64,000 nucleotides of DNA, taken from Streptomonospora litoralis (GTDB lineage Bacteria; Actinomycetota; Actinomycetes; Streptosporangiales; Streptosporangiaceae). How positions within the stretch are numbered: the first letter of the stretch is position 1; each line of letters opens with the position of its first letter. Location: positions 3,963,101-4,027,100 of the forward strand of contig NZ_CP036455.1 in the NCBI RefSeq assembly GCF_004323735.1, in the 5' to 3' direction. Below are positions 61,610 to 64,000 of this stretch, in pieces. The notes below the pieces were generated by a model. That model did not search any database, was not told the origin of the DNA, and saw nothing but the letters and a program-made list of their open reading frames with translations. Made by a program: the position numbers and the translations under genes.

Positions 61610-62644
61610 GTGCGCGCGGTGCAGTACATCAGGGTCGGAGAGGCCCCACGTGTGGTCGACGTCGAGGTGCCCGAGCCCGGACCCGGCCAGCTGCTGCTGA
61701 AGGTCACCGCCGCCGGCGTATGCCACTCCGACCTGGCGGTGATGAGCTGGCCGGCCGATCGGATGCCCTTCGAACTGCCCATGACGCTGGGCCATGAGGG
61801 CGCCGGACAGGTGGCGGCAGTGGGCGCCGGTGTCTCTCGGGTGGCGGTCGGCGATTCGGTGCTGGTCTACGGCCCGTGGGGCTGCGGGGTGTGCCGCGTG
61901 TGCGCGCAGGGCCGGGAGAACTACTGCCCGCACGCCGAGCAGTTGGGTATCTTCCCGCCCGGTCTGGGCGCCCCCGGCGCGCTGGCCGAGTACGTGCTGA
62001 TCGACTCCGAGCGGCACGTCGTGCCCATCGGCGACCTCGACCCGGTGCGCACGGTACCGCTGACCGACGCGGGCCTGACTCCCTACCACGCGATCAAGCG
62101 GTCGCTGGACCGGCTCACCGCGGGCAGCGTCGCCGTGGTGATCGGGGTCGGCGGACTGGGGCACATCGCCGTGCAGCTGCTGCGCCGGCTCTCCGCGGCC
62201 GCGGTGGTGGCCCTGGACGTGCGCTCGGAGAGCCTCGACCTGGCACTGCGCAGCGGGGCGCAGCACGCGCTCTCCAGCGACGAGTGGGCGATCGACGCCG
62301 TTCACGAGCTGAGCCGGGGCCAGGGCGCCGCGGCCGTGTTCGACTTCGCCGGCTCCGCGGCGACCACGTCGCTGGCCACGCACATGGTCGGCAGGGACGG
62401 CGACCTCACCCTCATCGGGATCGGGAACGGGAGCATCGACGTCGGGTTCGAGTCGGTGCCGTACGGCACCCGGACCGGCACCACCTACTGGGGCACCCGC
62501 TCGGAGCTGATCGAACTGGTCGACCTGGCCCGGCAGGGCGCACTGGATGTGCTCGTGGAGCGCTACGACCTGGAAAACGGCCCCGACGTCTACAAGCGGA
62601 TGGAATCCGGTCTGATCCAGGGGCGTGCCGTGGTGGTGCCGTGA
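61610..62644 (+). CDS. Zinc-dependent alcohol dehydrogenase (MDR family)
   Basis: This 344-residue NAD(P)-dependent alcohol dehydrogenase has the catalytic zinc site in AAGVCHSDL and GHEGAG, the four-cysteine structural zinc lobe CGVCRVCAQGRENYC, and the cofactor motif GVGGLGHIAVQLL near residue 182. The GTG start has GAAGGGAG about 8 bases upstream. It resembles the Adh group that interconverts aliphatic alcohols and aldehydes; the exact substrate is unknown. Nothing nearby defines a pathway. Confidence 0.87.
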   Translation: MRAVQYIRVGEAPRVVDVEVPEPGPGQLLLKVTAAGVCHSDLAVMSWPADRMPFELPMTLGHEGAGQVAAVGAGVSRVAVGDSVLVYGPWGCGVCRVCAQGRENYCPHAEQLGIFPPGLGAPGALAEYVLIDSERHVVPIGDLDPVRTVPLTDAGLTPYHAIKRSLDRLTAGSVAVVIGVGGLGHIAVQLLRRLSAAAVVALDVRSESLDLALRSGAQHALSSDEWAIDAVHELSRGQGAAAVFDFAGSAATTSLATHMVGRDGDLTLIGIGNGSIDVGFESVPYGTRTGTTYWGTRSELIELVDLARQGALDVLVERYDLENGPDVYKRMESGLIQGRAVVVP

Positions 62645-62701
62645 GGCGGCGGAAACCCGCGCGGGGGCTAGGATGCCGAAAAATCCCTTAGGAGCGCATT
62701 T

Positions 62702-62953
62702 GTGGGCACCGCCCCCCGCCAGCCGGCGGCCGATCACGAGAACGCCGAGCAATCCCCCTCCCTCGACACGTCGGTACCGCACTCGGCCCGTGTCTGGAAC
62801 TACTGGCTGGACGGAAAGGACAACTACGCCGTCGACCGGCGTCGCGCTGGCGCCCGAACGAGGGCACGCTCTACTCCGACCGCGACGTATCCCAGCTGTG
62901 CGGCGTTGCACGCAATCCCAGAAGCGGGGCAGTGGAGAACGCGGCGACCATGA
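62702..62953 (+). pseudogene. Truncated SAM-dependent methyltransferase (DUF574-like) gene
   Basis: A genuine-looking start (GTG with AGGAG 9 bases upstream) leads into PHSARVWNYWLDGKDNYAVDR. That is the opening of the actinobacterial methyltransferases whose relatives read PxxARVWNYWLGGKDNYxADR. After about 50 residues the frame turns into unrelated low-complexity sequence and stops at 83 residues, far short of the usual 270 or so. The following 235 bases to the next gene hold no recognisable remainder. A deletion or rearrangement after the DNYAVDR codons is the likely cause. Confidence 0.6.
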
Positions 62954-63188
62954 GCGCCCCGGCGGTCCGGCGACCGGGCCGCGGGAGTGCGGAGTGGCGA
63001 GGCTGCCCGCAGGCTGCATGCGGTCCAGGTCGGCGAGGAAGGCACGGCGGTACCGCCGTGTCTGTCTACGCTGACCGGAACCGGACGTCGGGGCGCGGAA
63101 TCACTCCTGTCCCGCCGATGCTGTTCCAGGGTGTGAATGCGGGCCGGCGCGGTCAGCCGGTCCGCGGTGACCGCGAAGGAGGGCGCCC

Positions 63189-63938
63189 ATGCCGAGTGAC
63201 AGCGAAGCGACCGAGCGGAACGCGCACACCAGCGGGATCGAGCGCGCGCTGGTGGTCATGGCCCATCCCGACGACGTCGACTTCGGCTGCGCCGGGACCG
63301 TCGCCGCGTGGACCGACGCAGGGGTCGAGGTCACCTACCTCATGGTGACCGACGGCGAAGCGGGCGGCGACGAGCGCACCCTCGACGGCGACGGGATGGC
63401 CGAGCTGCGCCGCAGCGAGCAGCGCAAGGCGGCGGCGGCCGTGGGTGTGCACGACGTCCGGTTCCTCGGCTATCCCGACGGCCGGGTGATGCACACGCTG
63501 GAACTGCGCCGCGACATCGCCCGCGTCATCCGCCGCGTGCGCCCCCAGCGCGTGGTCGTCCCCAGCCCGGAGCGCGACTGGTCGCACATCGCGCCCAGCC
63601 ACCCCGACCACCTGGCCACGGGCGAGTCCGGGATCAACGCGGTCTACCCGGACGCCCGCAACCCGCACGCCTACCCCGAACTGCTCACCGAAGAGGGCCT
63701 GGAGCCCTGGAAGGTGCCCGAGGTGTGGCTGGTGCACGGCCCTTCCCCCAACCGCTACAGCGACATCACCGACACCTTCGACCGCAAACTGGCGGCGCTG
63801 TCCTGCCACGCCAGCCAGATCGAGGACGCTGCAGGGATCGGGGAGATGCTGCGCCCGTGGCTGGCCGAGAACGCGGCCGCGGGAGGGCTGGCCGAGGGCC
63901 GTCTGGCCGAGGCGTTCCAACACGTCGACACCCGTTAG
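63189..63938 (+). CDS. PIG-L family deacetylase
   Basis: This 249-residue zinc enzyme has the metal motif MAHPDDVDFGCAG at about residues 24-36 and the partner APSHPDHLATG near residue 137. In actinobacteria the family includes mycothiol-pathway deacetylases and conjugate amidases as well as many of unknown role; this one removes an N-acyl group from a sugar or similar amine. AGGAGGG precedes the ATG. It stands alone in the window. I cannot choose between MshB-like, Mca-like or another role from sequence alone. Confidence 0.84.
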   Translation: MPSDSEATERNAHTSGIERALVVMAHPDDVDFGCAGTVAAWTDAGVEVTYLMVTDGEAGGDERTLDGDGMAELRRSEQRKAAAAVGVHDVRFLGYPDGRVMHTLELRRDIARVIRRVRPQRVVVPSPERDWSHIAPSHPDHLATGESGINAVYPDARNPHAYPELLTEEGLEPWKVPEVWLVHGPSPNRYSDITDTFDRKLAALSCHASQIEDAAGIGEMLRPWLAENAAAGGLAEGRLAEAFQHVDTR

Positions 63939-63982
63939 CGAACACGCCGATCTCGCGATATGCGTTGGGGTAGCAGGAGGCG

Positions 63983-64000
63983 CGGGGACGGACGTCCCCG
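63983..64000. terminator. Hairpin at the window edge
   Basis: CGGGGACG-GA-CGTCCCCG forms a perfect 8-base stem (tightest two bases probably open), 45 bases after the PIG-L stop. It may continue past the window. Confidence 0.45.

Overview
This window comes from a very GC-rich actinobacterium. Third codon positions are almost all G or C, GTG and TTG starts are common, genes are often joined by ATGA or GTGA overlaps, and the regulators are mostly IclR, DeoR, LuxR and ArsR types. The gene mix would suit a member of the Nocardiopsaceae (Streptomonospora or Nocardiopsis-like), but that placement is only an impression. I see no rRNA, tRNA, CRISPR array, intact insertion sequence or prophage.

Layout. 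(1) 0.1-5.0 kb: a three-gene methylamine or betaine demethylation operon (GcvT-fused FAD dehydrogenase, sarcosine oxidase-like enzyme, Rieske oxygenase). (2) 5.1-14.8 kb: an oxidative pentonate (Weimberg-type) locus. It holds an L-arabinonate-type dehydratase, a 2-keto-3-deoxypentonate dehydratase, a 2-oxoglutarate semialdehyde dehydrogenase, a GntP permease, a U32-like protein of unknown role and two IclR regulators. Each regulator is accompanied by its own recurring palindromic site. (3) 16.0-25.1 kb: an amino-sugar-acid or D-amino-acid locus. It holds a KDG-type kinase, an IclR regulator, a dinuclear-metal deacetylase, a fold-III PLP dehydratase with an HxC zinc motif and RidA, followed by a DeoR regulator and a sodium symporter with a small membrane partner. 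(4) 25.2-28.2 kb: a membrane protein and a two-component system.

(5) 28.4-33.7 kb: a Cys-type, FdnG-like formate dehydrogenase with ferredoxin and NrfD subunits. (6) 34.0-42.7 kb: a truncated complex I cluster on the minus strand, in the order A, a cofactor-less NuoB/NuoD-like fusion, H, J, K, L, M, N. It has no NuoC, E, F, G or I. The fusion has lost the cluster N2 cysteines and the NuoD quinone-site motif, while several ion-channel residues of K and L remain. This is the most unusual thing in the window. (7) 42.9-47.6 kb: assorted metabolic genes, including a pyruvyl-transferase-like protein, an SDR and a GH15 glucoamylase/trehalase.

(8) 47.8-60.0 kb: two paralogous modules, each made of an ABC-2 exporter pair, a LuxR response regulator and a histidine kinase. 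Both kinases carry an extra C-terminal membrane helix and a small domain predicted to lie outside the cell. In the first module an ArsR-glyoxalase cassette sits between kinase and regulator. (9) 60-64 kb: a cardiolipin-synthase-like phospholipase D, a zinc alcohol dehydrogenase, a broken methyltransferase gene and a PIG-L deacetylase.

How the genes work together. Most of the first 25 kb is carbon and nitrogen scavenging under local, substrate-responsive repressors. The middle is respiratory and membrane-energy machinery. The last third looks like envelope stress sensing and export.
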